A DNA stretch of 64,000 nt from Pollutimonas sp. M17. GTDB lineage: Bacteria; Pseudomonadota; Gammaproteobacteria; Burkholderiales; Burkholderiaceae_B. The number at the start of each line of letters is the position of its first letter. The stretch's first letter is position 1. The stretch is from NCBI RefSeq assembly GCF_025836975.1, contig NZ_CP107548.1, positions 1,240,001 to 1,304,000 on the forward strand, in the 5' to 3' direction. The translations under genes and the position numbers were made by a program. The notes beneath the pieces were generated by a model. The model was not told the origin of the DNA. It saw only the letters and a list, made by a program, of their open reading frames with translations, and ran no database searches. Shown here piece by piece: positions 1-9,624 of this stretch.

Positions 1-361
1 ACAGCCAGGTATCGGGAAAGAGCATGGCGGCGCCGCCGGCCAGCGACAGGCCCAGCGCCAGCCATACCCCCTGGCCCCAGGCCCGGCCCACTTCCAGATA
101 GCGCTGGCCGCCGTAATGCTGCGCAATGATGGGAATCAGCGCGTGGACCACGCCCATCAGGCCCACGAACACGGTGATGTAGATGGAGGCGGCCAGCGCC
201 ATGGCTTGCAGGTCGGCGGCGCTGGCGTGGCCCGCCATGGCGGTGTCCAGCACGCCGAATATCAGGCTGGCCCAGGAACTGACCAGCACCGGCCAGGCCT
301 GGCGCAGGATTTCCTTGACGTAGTGGACGGGCTTGTGAGTTTGGATGCTGTGGGTGTTCAC
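1..361 (-). CDS. MATE family efflux transporter, N-terminal part (cut by window edge)
   Basis: This is the first 120 codons of a leftward gene that runs off the left edge. The visible protein has a short polar N-terminus, then VLVSSWASLIFGVLDTAMAG, the first helix of MATE (NorM/DinF-like) cation-coupled drug exporters, with the conserved D-x-A-M-x-G-H pattern. A second hydrophobic stretch (YITVFVGLMGVVHALIP) and the usual AQHYGG loop follow. The start is GTG at 359-361. It overlaps the TGA of the upstream glycosyltransferase by 4 bases (GTGA), so translation is probably coupled. Family knowledge: inner-membrane exporter using a sodium or proton gradient; the substrate cannot be inferred from this fragment. 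Confidence 0.85.
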   Translation of the reverse strand, partial: MNTHSIQTHKPVHYVKEILRQAWPVLVSSWASLIFGVLDTAMAGHASAADLQAMALAASIYITVFVGLMGVVHALIPIIAQHYGGQRYLEVGRAWGQGVWLALGLSLAGGAAMLFPDTWL

Positions 362-2112
362 GGACGGCCAATGCGCAGGAGACGGAACATTTCATGGCGA
401 TCCGCACCGCGTTTGCCCACCCACAATACCGTTGCTTCGTCGGAATAGGCCGCTGTGCCGTCTTCGACGCTTTGCGGCGAGGTTTGCTGCACGACCAGGG
501 AGCAGGACGAATCGTAGTTGAAGTCGATGCCGTTGAAGACCAGGAAGGAAGCGCGCTGTCCGGTGCCTACGCCCTGGGCGCGCACGCATTCGCCGGGCCG
601 TGCCAGGGTGCTCAGGGCCGTGGCAAGCTGGGCCGAAACGCTGCGGTAGCTGCGCACGTAGTCCAGCGCGGGCATCCATAGGGTGACCAGCAGCAGCCAG
701 GTGACGATCAGGCCGCCCGCGGACAGCACCGTGCCGCGCCACAGGCCCGCGGGCTTGGTGTGCAGCCGCCAGCGCACCAGCGCCAGCCATGCCAGCGTGC
801 CCAGGACGGCCACCAGCACGGCGGGCCAGGAAATATAGACGTCGTAGCCGCGGGTCTGGCGGGCGATGTTGTGCGCAATCTGCCGCGGCCAGCCGGTTTG
901 CAGGGCGATCCAGCCCAGCCAGACGGTGGCGGTCGTCAATGAAAAACACATCACCGCGAACCAGTCCAGGGAATTCACCACTCCCCGGCGCAGCGTGGGC
1001 AGGGAGAAGGCGGCCAGGACGGCGGCCGGCAGGGCAAGCAGGCTGTATTCGGGTTCGAAGGCGTCGACCTGGAACAGCATGGCGGCCAGCGGCCACGCCG
1101 CGAACATCAGCGGTATCCACATGTGCGGCGCCGTCAGCCATGAGCGCCAGCGCCATAGCGCCAGCAAGGCGAAAGGCCAGGTCGGCCACAGGAACCAGGG
1201 CAGGTCGCGCAGGGTGCTCAGGACTTCCTGATAGCGCGGCCAGCCAAAGGCGCTGGTATTCCATAGCACCCAGTTGTGCATCCAGTATTCGCCCAGGTTG
1301 CGGGCGGGTATCCACCACAGCAGCGTCAGGGCCGCGCAGATCGCGGCGGCCATGGCCAGCCATTTCTTCCGGTGCCACAGGGCGCTGCGCGGCGTGAAGA
1401 CGAAGATCACGGCCAGCATGATGGGCAGCGCGCCTATCCAGCCACGCGCCAGGAAGGCGGCGGCCAGCGCCAGGCCCAGGGTGATGGAACCCGAGGCGGG
1501 ATGGTCCAGCATGCGTGCGACCGAGTAATAGGCCAGGGCCTGGAAGGCGATGAGCGCCGGCACCTCGGAGGTTTCGTGCATGCGCCACACGATGCCCACG
1601 GTGGCCACGATCAGCAGCAGGGCGGCGTCGGCGATCATGCGGCCGTAGTCCCGCACCGTGGGTTCGCCGCCGAAGGGCAGGGCCAGGGGCTGCGGCTCGG
1701 GACGGCGGCCCAGCAGGTAGGTGCCGTACCATATGGAGCTGGTCAGCAGGCCGAACCACAGGAAATTGGGCAGGCGCGACGCAATGATGGCGGCGTCCAG
1801 CGGTGTGGTGAACAACTCGAAGAAGGGCGAGAACGCCCAGATGCAGAAGGCCCCCACCCACATGGTCAGCGGGCCGTCCTGCGCATGGGCGAGCGCGCCG
1901 ATCTGGGGCAGCAGCCAGGTGTGGCCGCCGTCGTTCAGGGCCGTCATCATGGTGGCCAGGCCCACCACGTCGTCGGTTTTCCAGGGATCCCTGAAGAACA
2001 GTCCAGCCAGAATGTAGATCACGCCAACCACCAGCAGGAAAAGCCGGGGCAGCTTCACGGTCGCCGTGGCGGTCAGACGGGCTGGAGTGGAAAGGGAGTT
2101 GCTGGGTGACAC
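358..2112 (-). CDS. ArnT/PMT-like membrane glycosyltransferase
   Basis: A 584-residue polytopic membrane protein. After a short cytosolic N-terminus comes one helix (LFLLVVGVIYILAGLFF), then a periplasmic loop with R-D-P-W-x-T-D-D. This is the acidic first-loop motif of the GT-C fold PMT/ArnT family (GT39/GT83), which moves sugars from polyprenyl-phosphate carriers onto lipid A or protein. About ten further hydrophobic segments follow, then a soluble C-terminal domain of about 100 residues. The acceptor and sugar cannot be read from the sequence. The start is GTG with no clear Shine-Dalgarno; a second in-frame GTG lies about 19 codons downstream. The 3' end overlaps the MATE gene by 4 bases, so the two form one operon, perhaps for envelope modification (inference). 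Confidence 0.8.
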   Translation of the reverse strand: MSPSNSLSTPARLTATATVKLPRLFLLVVGVIYILAGLFFRDPWKTDDVVGLATMMTALNDGGHTWLLPQIGALAHAQDGPLTMWVGAFCIWAFSPFFELFTTPLDAAIIASRLPNFLWFGLLTSSIWYGTYLLGRRPEPQPLALPFGGEPTVRDYGRMIADAALLLIVATVGIVWRMHETSEVPALIAFQALAYYSVARMLDHPASGSITLGLALAAAFLARGWIGALPIMLAVIFVFTPRSALWHRKKWLAMAAAICAALTLLWWIPARNLGEYWMHNWVLWNTSAFGWPRYQEVLSTLRDLPWFLWPTWPFALLALWRWRSWLTAPHMWIPLMFAAWPLAAMLFQVDAFEPEYSLLALPAAVLAAFSLPTLRRGVVNSLDWFAVMCFSLTTATVWLGWIALQTGWPRQIAHNIARQTRGYDVYISWPAVLVAVLGTLAWLALVRWRLHTKPAGLWRGTVLSAGGLIVTWLLLVTLWMPALDYVRSYRSVSAQLATALSTLARPGECVRAQGVGTGQRASFLVFNGIDFNYDSSCSLVVQQTSPQSVEDGTAAYSDEATVLWVGKRGADRHEMFRLLRIGRP

Positions 2113-2146
2113 AAGTGGCGCGCTTAGGGTGAGGATGAGCGTATCT

Positions 2147-2177
2147 TAAATTAAAAAGGCAGCCATGAGGCTGCCTT
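2147..2177 (-). terminator. Rho-independent terminator of rpmE2
   Basis: Read leftward, the stem AAGGCAGCC / GGCTGCCTT (2156-2164 with 2169-2177) closes a 4-base loop and runs into TTTTTAATTTAAG. It begins 28 bases after the rpmE2 stop and separates that gene from the glycosyltransferase. Confidence 0.75.
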
Positions 2178-2204
2178 GCATACGCGGGGCTGAAGCCCGA
2201 AAGC

Positions 2205-2471
2205 TTACGAAGCCTTGCGCGTGGTGCCGGTGGTGCGGGCGAAACGGGCGCGGAATTTTTCGACGCGGCCGGTTTCAACGATGCGCGTTTGCGCGCCGGT
2301 GTAGAACGGGTGCGATTCCGAGGTTACGTCGCACTTGAACAAGGGGTAGGTTTTACCGTCGAGTTCAATGGTTTCGCGGCTGTTGAGCGTGGAACGCGAA
2401 ACGAACTTCGTGCCCGTCTGTTGATCCAGAAACACCACTTCGCGGTATTCGGGGTGGATGCCTTCTTTCAT
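2205..2471 (-). CDS. rpmE2: 50S ribosomal protein L31 type B (zinc-free form)
   Basis: An 88-residue protein beginning [14 protein letters not shown], the standard opening of L31 type B. It contains a single Cys (FKCDV) and lacks the CxxC pairs of the zinc-binding form, so it is the C-minus paralogue. In many bacteria that paralogue replaces zinc-loaded L31 under zinc limitation. The ATG at 2469-2471 was chosen over upstream in-frame codons because an AGGA sequence lies about 8 bases before it and homology begins exactly there. It has its own hairpin terminator downstream. No Zur-like palindrome was recognised upstream, so regulation is not claimed. It lies 116 bases downstream of kynA. Confidence 0.95.
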   Translation of the reverse strand: MKEGIHPEYREVVFLDQQTGTKFVSRSTLNSRETIELDGKTYPLFKCDVTSESHPFYTGAQTRIVETGRVEKFRARFARTTGTTRKAS

Positions 2472-2587
2472 GATCGAGATTCCTGTTTTTTCCAATAAAA
2501 TCGGGTCGCCAGCTAGGCGTGTGCGGCTGCCTGCCATGCCGCCAACCACTAGCCACGTATCCAAGGTAACTAGCCATTCTAGCGTAT

Positions 2588-3445
2588 TTATAAGTCGGTG
2601 CGCAACTTCCAAAGCTCTGGAAACAGCACCACATCCAGCATTTTACGCAGGTAGGACACGCCCGACGTGCCGCCCGTGCCGCGCTTGAAGCCGATGATGC
2701 GCTCCACGGTGGTGACGTGGCGGAATCGCCACAGGCGGAAGGCGTCTTCCAGGTCGGTCAGCTTTTCGCCCAGTTGATACAGGTCCCAGTGCTGCTCGGG
2801 ATGGCGGTAGACGGTCAGCCAGGCCTGCTCCACGTCGGGGCTGGCCGAATAGGCCTGCGTCCAGTCGCGGTCGAGATACTCGGCCGGAATGGCCAGGCCC
2901 TGGCGATGCAGGGCGCGCAGGGCTTCGTCGTACAGCGACGGCGCTTCGTAGGCCTGCCGCACCTGCGCCAGCAGATCGGCCCGGTGCGCATGCGGCCGCA
3001 GCATGGCGGCATTCTTGTTGCCCAGCGCGAACTCGATCTGCCGGTACTGGTAGCTTTGGAAGCCGCTGGATTGGGCCAGGTAGGGCCGCAGGGCGGAGTA
3101 TTCCGGCGGCGTCATGGTGGCCAGGACGTCCCAGGCGTGCACCAGCTGTTCCATGATCTTGCTGACCCGGGCCAGCATCTTGAAGCAGGGCTGCAGGCGA
3201 TCGGCGGCCAGGTTCTGCCTGGCGGCGCGCAATTCATGCAGCATGAGCTTCATCCAGAGCTCGCTGGTCTGGTGCTGGATGATGAACAGCATTTCATTGT
3301 GCTCGGGCGACAAGGGATGCTGCGCGCTGAGCAGGGCGTCCAGGTGCAGATAGTCGCCGTAGCTCATGTCACGGGAAAAATCGAGTTGGGCTTTCTCTTC
3401 CTGGACGATGGTATGGCCATCAGGTTCGTGGTGAGGTTTGCTCAT
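2588..3445 (-). CDS. kynA: Tryptophan 2,3-dioxygenase
   Basis: A 285-residue cytosolic haem dioxygenase that opens the indole ring of L-tryptophan to N-formylkynurenine, the first step of the kynurenine pathway. Visible family marks are the distal-pocket His and substrate-binding stretch [13 protein letters not shown] near residue 52 and the C-terminal haem-ligand His in [14 protein letters not shown] near residue 243, followed by the substrate-carboxylate loop GTGGTSG. The length is typical of the bacterial enzyme. It lies 12 bases downstream of kynB on the same strand, so the two are cotranscribed. Kynureninase (kynU) is not in the window, so the rest of the anthranilate branch must be encoded elsewhere. 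Confidence 0.97.
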   Translation of the reverse strand: MSKPHHEPDGHTIVQEEKAQLDFSRDMSYGDYLHLDALLSAQHPLSPEHNEMLFIIQHQTSELWMKLMLHELRAARQNLAADRLQPCFKMLARVSKIMEQLVHAWDVLATMTPPEYSALRPYLAQSSGFQSYQYRQIEFALGNKNAAMLRPHAHRADLLAQVRQAYEAPSLYDEALRALHRQGLAIPAEYLDRDWTQAYSASPDVEQAWLTVYRHPEQHWDLYQLGEKLTDLEDAFRLWRFRHVTTVERIIGFKRGTGGTSGVSYLRKMLDVVLFPELWKLRTDL

Positions 3446-3457
3446 GTCTTGGACGAC

Positions 3458-4096
3458 TCAATACGTTGCCGGCAGGCGGCGCAGGACGGCCCGCACGGGG
3501 CTGGCGTCGGCGTCGGCCAGCGCCAGGGGAAGGGCGATAAGCTCGTAGTCGCCGGCGGCGACCTGGTCCAGGACCAGGTTTTCGAGCACGCGGATATCGT
3601 GTTTCAGTATGGTTTGATGGCTATCCAGTGTCTTGCTGTTGGCCGGGTCGATGCTGGGGGTGTCCAGTCCGATGAGCAGGACGCCGCGCCGGGCAAGGAA
3701 TTCGATGGCCTCGGGGGCGAAGGCGGCGAAGTCGTCGCTCCAGGCGGTGACGTTGGCCTGTGCGCACGTGCGTACCAGTATGCGCGGCGGGGCTTGATCC
3801 AGGAAGGGCAGCAGGTCTTCGGCGGCGATCAGGGCCCGCCCGTGCAGCACGTGGATGACGCGGCAGGGCCCCAGGAAGGGCTCCAGCCCAAGCTGGCCGA
3901 TGGCGGCCCCCCGGTTGCTGTAATGCAAAGGGGCGTCGGCGTGGGCGCCGACATGCGGCGACAGCGTGATCTGGCTGACGTTGACCGGACAGTGCGGGCC
4001 GATGGTGGCGTTCCATTTCCGGCTGTACGGCGTGTCTCCGGGAAAGACCGGGGATTGCGCCGAAACCGGCGGCGAGATATCCCATAGCTGTTGCAT
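3458..4096 (-). CDS. kynB: Kynurenine formamidase
   Basis: A 212-residue cyclase-family hydrolase that converts N-formylkynurenine to kynurenine. The zinc-binding signature H-V-G-A-H-A-D-A-P-L-H is near residues 48-58, with the N-terminal W-D-I-S-P-P and F-P-G-D-T-P motifs of bacterial KynB. The length matches the family. The ATG at 4094-4096 is preceded by a weak AGG 12 bases upstream. It precedes kynA by 12 bases, giving a two-gene operon in substrate order reversed (kynB then kynA). The 116-base leader up to radC contains an A+T-rich stretch that may carry the promoter. Confidence 0.95.
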   Translation of the reverse strand: MQQLWDISPPVSAQSPVFPGDTPYSRKWNATIGPHCPVNVSQITLSPHVGAHADAPLHYSNRGAAIGQLGLEPFLGPCRVIHVLHGRALIAAEDLLPFLDQAPPRILVRTCAQANVTAWSDDFAAFAPEAIEFLARRGVLLIGLDTPSIDPANSKTLDSHQTILKHDIRVLENLVLDQVAAGDYELIALPLALADADASPVRAVLRRLPATY

Positions 4097-4212
4097 GATG
4101 ATGAACCTGATTCGGCGCTGCGCCTGGGGGCGGCACGCGGCCTTGGCTGGAATTTAATTGAAGCTTATACGATTTATTTTTTTCATGTCAGTGATTTTTT
4201 CGGTTCGAGGGA

Positions 4213-4890
4213 TCAGACTTGCCCCCGCTCGGCCAGCGACACGGCGCCCGACCGCGTAACGATAAGATGATCCAGCAGGCGGATGTCCACCAGCGCCAAG
4301 GCATGCTTCAGGTGGCGGGTAAGCGCCAGGTCGGCTTCGCTGGGCTCGGCAATACCCGAGGGATGATTGTGGGCCAGAATGAGTGCCGCGGCGTGGTGCT
4401 TGAGGCCCGCCTTGATGACTTCCCTTGGGTACACCGAAGCCTGCGTCAGGGTGCCGCGCGAGATTTCCTCGGCGGTGATCAGGCGGAACTGGCTGTCCAG
4501 ATACAACGCCATGCAATGTTCCACTTGCAGATGGCCCAGCGTGGCGGTGCAGTAATGCTTGACCCGTTGCGGCTGGTCCAGCGCCTGGCCGGCCTTCAGG
4601 TCTTCTTCCAGGGCGCGGCGGTTCAGTTCGTTGATGGCGAGAAGCTCGCAGGTCTTGGCCATGCCCAGGCCGGGCAGGGCCAGCAGGGTTTGGGCGTCGG
4701 CCGAAAGCAGGGCGCGCAGCCCGCCGAACCGTTCCATCAGGCTGCGCCCCAGGCTGACGGCGTCGCGGCCCTTGATGCCGGTGCGCAGGATGATGGCCAG
4801 CAGTTCAGGCGAGGTCAATACCTGCGCGCCATGGGCCAGCAGGCGTTCGCGAGGACGCTCGGACTGGAGGTCGGTGGAATGACGGGTCAT
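4213..4890 (-). CDS. radC: RadC family JAB-domain protein
   Basis: A 225-residue protein. The N-terminal helix-hairpin-helix-like part contains RERLLAHGAQVLTSPELLAI and LPGLGMAKTCELLA. The C-terminal JAB1/MPN metalloprotease-like domain has the JAMM pattern H-N-H-P-S-G followed by an acidic D (EADLALT). It belongs to the UPF0758/RadC family. The historical DNA-repair role is doubtful and the biochemical activity is unknown, so only the family call is firm. Its upstream region (4891-5135) is shared with the divergent fkpB-ispH-maiA operon. Confidence 0.92.
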   Translation of the reverse strand: MTRHSTDLQSERPRERLLAHGAQVLTSPELLAIILRTGIKGRDAVSLGRSLMERFGGLRALLSADAQTLLALPGLGMAKTCELLAINELNRRALEEDLKAGQALDQPQRVKHYCTATLGHLQVEHCMALYLDSQFRLITAEEISRGTLTQASVYPREVIKAGLKHHAAALILAHNHPSGIAEPSEADLALTRHLKHALALVDIRLLDHLIVTRSGAVSLAERGQV

Positions 4891-5135
4891 GAAAGGCCTG
4901 GAAAGACATAGGAAATTGCCTCTAGCGTGACAGGTTTTAGTGCGCTCTCTCGATTGAAATCGGCCTTTTGTCCGTCTGGACTTTTACGGATGGCCGGGAT
5001 GTCCCGGAAACCGAAAAGCGGCTGGATGTGGCCCGGCGGGCGTCCATGCATCCGCAACGCTTGCCGCGCCGCGGATGCGCGCCGCGCAAGAGGCTAAAAT
5101 GGTGGCATAGCAACAGTCCTCTACGGTGACAGATT

Positions 5136-5612
5136 TTGACCTCTACTTCCGATCCTGTGAATGCCTTTGTCCGCCCCGATTCCTACCTGACCCTGCATTA
5201 CCGCATCGAGCTCAGGTCCGGTCCCGCGGCGGGATCCGTGTTCGCCAACACCTTCGACGGCCGGCCGGCCACCCTGCAAATGGGCGCCGGCCAGTGGGCG
5301 CCCGGCATGGAGGAAGGCCTGCTGGGACGCGAGGAAGGCATGCGCTTTTCCTTCGATCTGCCCGCCGCGGGCGCTTATGGCGACCGCAATCCGGATCTGC
5401 TGCAATGGGTGTCGCGCGGCATGCTGGCCGAGCATGCCGACCCCGACCACCAATTCGAGCCGGGCGACATGGTGGAGTTCACCGCGCCCAACGGGGGGCG
5501 CTACTCGGGCGTCCTGAAGCAGTTCGGCGACGACGCCGTCCTCTTCGATTTCAACCACCCCCTGGCGGGGGCGGACCTGCACATCGAAGTTTCCTTGTTG
5601 GGGGTCTTGTAA
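5136..5612 (+). CDS. fkpB: FKBP-type peptidyl-prolyl isomerase, SlpA/FkpB-like
   Basis: About 158 residues of the short FKBP type resembling E. coli Slp[11 protein letters not shown], the flap G[12 protein letters not shown], [15 protein letters not shown] and the C-terminal DFNHPLAG. It catalyses cis-trans isomerisation at proline and can act as a chaperone. The best-supported start is TTG at 5136; GTG at 5157 is in frame and would give a protein seven residues shorter. Its stop overlaps the ispH start by one base (TAATG), the fkpB-ispH pairing seen widely in proteobacteria. The 246-base divergent gap to radC should hold the operon promoter. Confidence 0.85.
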   Translation: MTSTSDPVNAFVRPDSYLTLHYRIELRSGPAAGSVFANTFDGRPATLQMGAGQWAPGMEEGLLGREEGMRFSFDLPAAGAYGDRNPDLLQWVSRGMLAEHADPDHQFEPGDMVEFTAPNGGRYSGVLKQFGDDAVLFDFNHPLAGADLHIEVSLLGVL

Positions 5613-6580
5613 TGTCGGAACACAGTCCGGAGAGCGGCATGGAAGTCGTTCTGGCGCAGCCCAGGGGCTTCTGCGCCGGCGTCGACCGCGCCATCGACAT
5701 CGTCGAGCGGGCGCTGGAACTGCATGGCGCACCCATCTATGTGCGGCATGAAATCGTCCATAACCGCTATGTGGTCCAGGACCTGAAGCAAAAGGGCGCG
5801 ATATTCATCGACGAGCTGCACGAGGCGCCTGCGGGCGCCATCGTGGTGTTTTCGGCGCATGGCGTTGCCAAGGCCGTGCGGGCGGAGGCCGAGGAAATGG
5901 GCCTGAAGGTGTTCGACGCCACCTGCCCGCTGGTGACCAAGGTGCACATCGAAGTGGCGCGCATGCGTGCGGCGGGGCGCGAGATCATCATGATAGGCCA
6001 CCGCGGCCACCCCGAGGTCGAAGGCACGCTGGGCCAGGCCGACGCCGGCATGTATCTGGTTGAAACGCCCGAAGACGTCGCCGCCCTGCAGGTGCGCGAC
6101 CCCGACAACCTGGCCTTCGTCACCCAGACGACCCTGTCGGTCGACGATGCGGCGGTGGTTGCCCAGGCGCTGCGCACGCGGTTTCCTTCCATCATCGAGC
6201 CCAAGAAAAGCGATATCTGCTACGCCACGCAAAATCGCCAGGATGCCGTCAAGATCATGGCTCCGGAATGCGACCTGGTCCTGGTCGTGGGCAGCCCGAA
6301 CAGCTCGAACTCCAACCGTTTGCGCGAAGTGGCCGAGCGCAAGGGCGCGGCGGCCTATCTGATCGACACGCCCGACATGATCGATCCCGCCTGGCTGGCC
6401 CGGGCCAGGCGCGTCGGCGTCACCGCGGGCGCATCGGCGCCCGACGTCCTGGTGCATCAGGTGATCGCCCGCCTTAAGGAATTGGGCGCCATTTCCGTGC
6501 GCACGCTGGACGGCACGCCCGAGAACGTCTCCTTCCCCCTGCCCAAAGAGCTATCCCGAAAAATCAAGGACACGCCATGA
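5612..6580 (+). CDS. ispH: 4-hydroxy-3-methylbut-2-enyl diphosphate reductase
   Basis: A 322-residue iron-sulfur enzyme of the last step of the MEP isoprenoid pathway (HMBPP to IPP and DMAPP). The three cluster cysteines are visible in [25 protein letters not shown] and [11 protein letters not shown]. The substrate-binding histidines appear in [11 protein letters not shown] and [14 protein letters not shown], and the [10 protein letters not shown] loop is intact. The start ATG at 5612 shares a base with the fkpB stop, and the gene ends overlapping maiA by 4 bases (ATGA). The open frame extends upstream of 5612 but only in a frame that overlaps fkpB. Confidence 0.97.
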   Translation: MSEHSPESGMEVVLAQPRGFCAGVDRAIDIVERALELHGAPIYVRHEIVHNRYVVQDLKQKGAIFIDELHEAPAGAIVVFSAHGVAKAVRAEAEEMGLKVFDATCPLVTKVHIEVARMRAAGREIIMIGHRGHPEVEGTLGQADAGMYLVETPEDVAALQVRDPDNLAFVTQTTLSVDDAAVVAQALRTRFPSIIEPKKSDICYATQNRQDAVKIMAPECDLVLVVGSPNSSNSNRLREVAERKGAAAYLIDTPDMIDPAWLARARRVGVTAGASAPDVLVHQVIARLKELGAISVRTLDGTPENVSFPLPKELSRKIKDTP

Positions 6581-7221
6581 AGCTGTACAGCTACTTCCGC
6601 AGTTCCGCCGCCTACCGCGTACGCATAGCCCTGAACCTGAAGGGCCTGGCCTACGAGACGGTGCCCGTGCATTTGCTGAAGGACGGCGGGCAGCAGTTGT
6701 CCGATAGCTATCGTTCGCTGAATCCCACTGCCCTCGTGCCCACGCTGGTCGACGGAGACCTGGCGGTGGGCCAGTCCATGGCCATCCTGGAATACCTGGA
6801 GGAAACCCATCCGGCACCGACCTTGCTGCCCGCCGACGCCAAGGGACGGGCCCGCGTGCGTGCCATCGCGCAAACCATTGCCTGCGATATCCATCCCTTG
6901 AACAACCTGCGCGTGCTCAAGTACCTGAAGCACGAGATGGGTGTGGGCGAAGAAGCCAAGAACGAATGGTACAGGCATTGGATTGCGCAAGGCCTGTCGG
7001 CGCTGGAGGCGATGCTGGCCGCCAGCCCCGAAACCGGCCGCTATTGCCATGGCGATCAGCCCACCTTCGCAGACCTGTGCCTGGTGCCCCAATTGTTCAA
7101 TGCGCGCCGCTTCGGCTGCGACGAAAGCGCCTACCCGACTATCGTGCGCATCGACGCGGAATGCGCCGGCCTTGCCGCATTCCAGCAGGCCGCTCCGGCG
7201 AATCAGCCCGACAGCGAATAG
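6577..7221 (+). CDS. maiA: Maleylacetoacetate isomerase (zeta-class GST)
   Basis: A 214-residue glutathione transferase of the zeta class. The thioredoxin-like N-terminal domain starts [20 protein letters not shown], matching the zeta motif S-S-x-x-x-R-V-R-I-A-L that places the catalytic serine. Next come the glutathione-binding N-P-x-x-x-V-P-x-L and Q-S-M-A-I-L-E-Y-L, and a helical C-terminal domain with [12 protein letters not shown]. Reaction: maleylacetoacetate (or maleylpyruvate) to the fumaryl isomer in aromatic degradation. It overlaps ispH by 4 bases. No fumarylacetoacetase or homogentisate dioxygenase gene is nearby, so the exact pathway (tyrosine versus gentisate) is open. Confidence 0.92.
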   Translation: MKLYSYFRSSAAYRVRIALNLKGLAYETVPVHLLKDGGQQLSDSYRSLNPTALVPTLVDGDLAVGQSMAILEYLEETHPAPTLLPADAKGRARVRAIAQTIACDIHPLNNLRVLKYLKHEMGVGEEAKNEWYRHWIAQGLSALEAMLAASPETGRYCHGDQPTFADLCLVPQLFNARRFGCDESAYPTIVRIDAECAGLAAFQQAAPANQPDSE

Positions 7222-7305
7222 CAGCCTGGCGGCGGGCCCTGAAGGGGCCGTAGGCTTCGGAGCCGGACATGCGGGTCAAGCGGCCGGCCTGCCCCTGCCG
7301 CGTTC

Positions 7306-7905
7306 TCAGGCTTGGCTGCGCAGCCACCTGCGGATGTGGTCGAATCGGTCGAAGCCCCAGAAGGGCTCGCCGTCGACGAAGATGAATGGCGAACCGAATA
7401 CGCCGCGCTCCATGGCCCCGGCCACCGATTCTTTCAGCAGGTCCTTGATTTCTTCCTGGGCGATGCCCTTGGCCAGGTCGGACGCATCGATGCCTTGCTC
7501 CGCCGCCAGATCCAGCACCGTCCCGGCCTCGCCGATGTTCCGTCCTTCCGAAAAATACGCGCGATACAGCCGCTTGATGAAATCGGCCGCCTTTTCGGGC
7601 GCCTTGCGCTGCACGTACAGGACGGCGCGCGCGGCCGCCACCGTGCCGATGGGGAAGGCCCTGGGCTGCGAATAAGGAATGCCGAACAGCTTTGCGCTAC
7701 GCTCGAAGTCATGCAGCGCGTATTTCCCTTTCAGGGGGATCTCGACCAGCGGCGCGGAACTCATCGCCTTGAACATGGGGCCCAGCAATATGGGATGCCA
7801 GTCGACCTGGCGATCGAACTCGGCGGCCAGGGCCTCGATTTGCGTGCTGGCCAGATAGCCGTAAGGCGAGGAAAAATCAAAATAGAATTGGAAATTCGCG
7901 CTCAT
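7306..7905 (-). CDS. 2-hydroxychromene-2-carboxylate isomerase family (DsbA fold)
   Basis: A 199-residue DsbA-fold glutathione-dependent isomerase. The N-terminus FYFDFSSPYGYLAST carries the catalytic serine in the position of the DsbA cysteine. WHPILLGPMFKA, the cis-proline region GVFGSPFIFVDGEPFWGFDR and the RLYRAYFSEG helix are all typical of HCCA isomerase / GST kappa proteins. These isomerise 2-hydroxychromene-2-carboxylate in naphthalene-type degradation, but many homologues act on unknown substrates. The ATG at 7903-7905 was chosen because homology starts there; an in-frame upstream extension to 7983 looks noncoding. It converges with maiA. Confidence 0.85.
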   Translation of the reverse strand: MSANFQFYFDFSSPYGYLASTQIEALAAEFDRQVDWHPILLGPMFKAMSSAPLVEIPLKGKYALHDFERSAKLFGIPYSQPRAFPIGTVAAARAVLYVQRKAPEKAADFIKRLYRAYFSEGRNIGEAGTVLDLAAEQGIDASDLAKGIAQEEIKDLLKESVAGAMERGVFGSPFIFVDGEPFWGFDRFDHIRRWLRSQA

Positions 7906-8110
7906 GGGTGATTTGGTTCTTGTCGGTTTAGCCAAGGGTCGGACTGCGTTTTGTATGGTAGGCAGGTTTCGTCCGGCATGCAATGCAAAGGCCGTTTCGC
8001 CGCCGCGCTTTCATGTTTAAATGGCTGGAGTGCCGTTCGATTGATTCGCATTTGAATGCGTGAACCCATCGGGCGGCGCACCGGATCGGCTTTCAGCATA
8101 CAAGGTAAAA

Positions 8111-9544
8111 ATGAAGAAAAGTACAGGGGTGATCGGCGTTGTGGTGGTCCTGGGCGCCGCCTATCTGGGCGCCACATGGTACGTGGGAAAAGAAGCTCGG
8201 AAAACCATCGAAGAGGCCGTGGCGCAAGCCAATACACGCCTGGCCAGGTATCTGGGGCCGGACGCCGACGGAGTGAAAATCGGCATCGCCGACTACCAGC
8301 GCCGTTTTTTCTCTTCCGATGTCGTTTACACCGTTTCCTTGAAGGATCCCGACGGCAAGCCGGTCGATCTTGCGCTGCATGATCATCTGCAGCATGGCCC
8401 CTTCCCGCTTGGCGCCTTGCAAGAGGGCCATCTGGCGCCGCTGCTGGCTTATAGTCGGGCCCGGCTTGCCGCCACGCCCGCCACACAGGCCTGGATCGAC
8501 AGCCAGAAGGGCGGTTCGCCCCTGACGGTGGATACGCGCGTCGGCTTTGGCGGCAGCGGCCATTCGGTTTGGACCTTCTCGCCCACGGAACTCATCGAGG
8601 ACGGCGATACGCTCAATTTCAGCGGCGGTACGGTGGACATCGATTTCAGCAAGAATTTCAACAGCGGCTCGGCCGCGGGGCAATTCGATGCCTTCTCGCT
8701 GGCCAATGCGCAAACCGGCGAAAGCCTGCACATCAAGAACATCCGCCTGGACAGTAAGACCGATGTCGCGGACGGAAACAAAATGCATGTGCAAAGCAGC
8801 GCCACGGTCGACACCCTGACCATGGACAAAGCCGGGGACGAGGCGGTGGCGATCGAAAAGCTGACCGTCAAGCTGGACAACGTGCAGGCCGGCGACATGC
8901 TGGATGGCTCGCTGCATTACGATTTCGGCCGCGTCGCCGTGGGGCCTGTCGATCTGGGCAGCCTGTCGCTGGGCGTCAGGGCCAATCGCCTGGATCTGGC
9001 GGCGCTGGCCGCCCTGGCCAAGGAATACGATGCCATCCAGGCCAGGCATGGCGGGCAGGGCGATCAGGATCTCATGCTTAGCGACGAGGAAGAGCAGGCG
9101 CTGCGCGAAAAACTGATGGCCGTACTGGCCAGCGATCCTTCGGTTGCCATCGAGCAACTGCTCTGGAAAAACGACGACGGGCAAAGCAAGGCCAGCCTGC
9201 AGGTCGACTTTACCCGTCCGGCCGATGCCGGCCAGGGCGATGCCGATGTGCTGCTTGCCCAGGCGCTGAAGCAGGTCCGGCTGGATTTCAGCCTGGCCAA
9301 GCCCATGTTCATCCGGGTCTTCGGACAGGCCCAGGCCGATCCGCAGCAGCGCTTGCAGATGGAAATGATGGGGGCCATGATTTACGACCAGTACATGGCG
9401 CGTCTGCGCGACGCCGGCCTGGTCCAGGTCGATGGCGACACCACGGCCGCCTCCGTCCTGTACGAAAACGACAGCGTCACCGTCAACGGACAAGCCATGT
9501 CGGCGGCGGAGTTCATGCAGCGCGTCCTGAGCGTGGCCATGTAA
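8111..9544 (+). CDS. DUF945 (YdgA-like) family protein
   Basis: A 477-residue protein with one N-terminal membrane anchor (GVIGVVVVLGAAYLGATWYV) and a long periplasmic part of beta-rich repeats, resembling E. coli YdgA/YihF (DUF945). The ATG at 8111 follows AAGG at a good distance; an upstream in-frame extension to 8060 is less likely. The molecular function of the family is not established. It is followed by a hairpin terminator and appears to be transcribed alone. Confidence 0.8.
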   Translation: MKKSTGVIGVVVVLGAAYLGATWYVGKEARKTIEEAVAQANTRLARYLGPDADGVKIGIADYQRRFFSSDVVYTVSLKDPDGKPVDLALHDHLQHGPFPLGALQEGHLAPLLAYSRARLAATPATQAWIDSQKGGSPLTVDTRVGFGGSGHSVWTFSPTELIEDGDTLNFSGGTVDIDFSKNFNSGSAAGQFDAFSLANAQTGESLHIKNIRLDSKTDVADGNKMHVQSSATVDTLTMDKAGDEAVAIEKLTVKLDNVQAGDMLDGSLHYDFGRVAVGPVDLGSLSLGVRANRLDLAALAALAKEYDAIQARHGGQGDQDLMLSDEEEQALREKLMAVLASDPSVAIEQLLWKNDDGQSKASLQVDFTRPADAGQGDADVLLAQALKQVRLDFSLAKPMFIRVFGQAQADPQQRLQMEMMGAMIYDQYMARLRDAGLVQVDGDTTAASVLYENDSVTVNGQAMSAAEFMQRVLSVAM

Positions 9545-9576
9545 GCATCTTGCTCAAGAGCCGGCATCCGCCGTTC

Positions 9577-9624
9577 AACGGCCCCGAAGACTGAATCTGC
9601 CTCCAGGGTTCCGGGGCCGTTTTT
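9577..9624 (+). terminator. Probable rho-independent terminator after the DUF945 gene
   Basis: The stem AACGGCCCCG (9577-9586) pairs with CGGGGCCGTT (9612-9621) and is followed by TTTTT. The 25-base loop is longer than usual, which lowers confidence. It lies 33 bases after the stop codon. Confidence 0.6.

Noticed and set aside
4154-4190. A 10-codon ATG-to-TAA frame (MKKINRISFN) upstream of kynB as a possible attenuation leader
   Set aside because: It has no Trp codons, no clear Shine-Dalgarno and no competing hairpins, so there is nothing to support attenuation.
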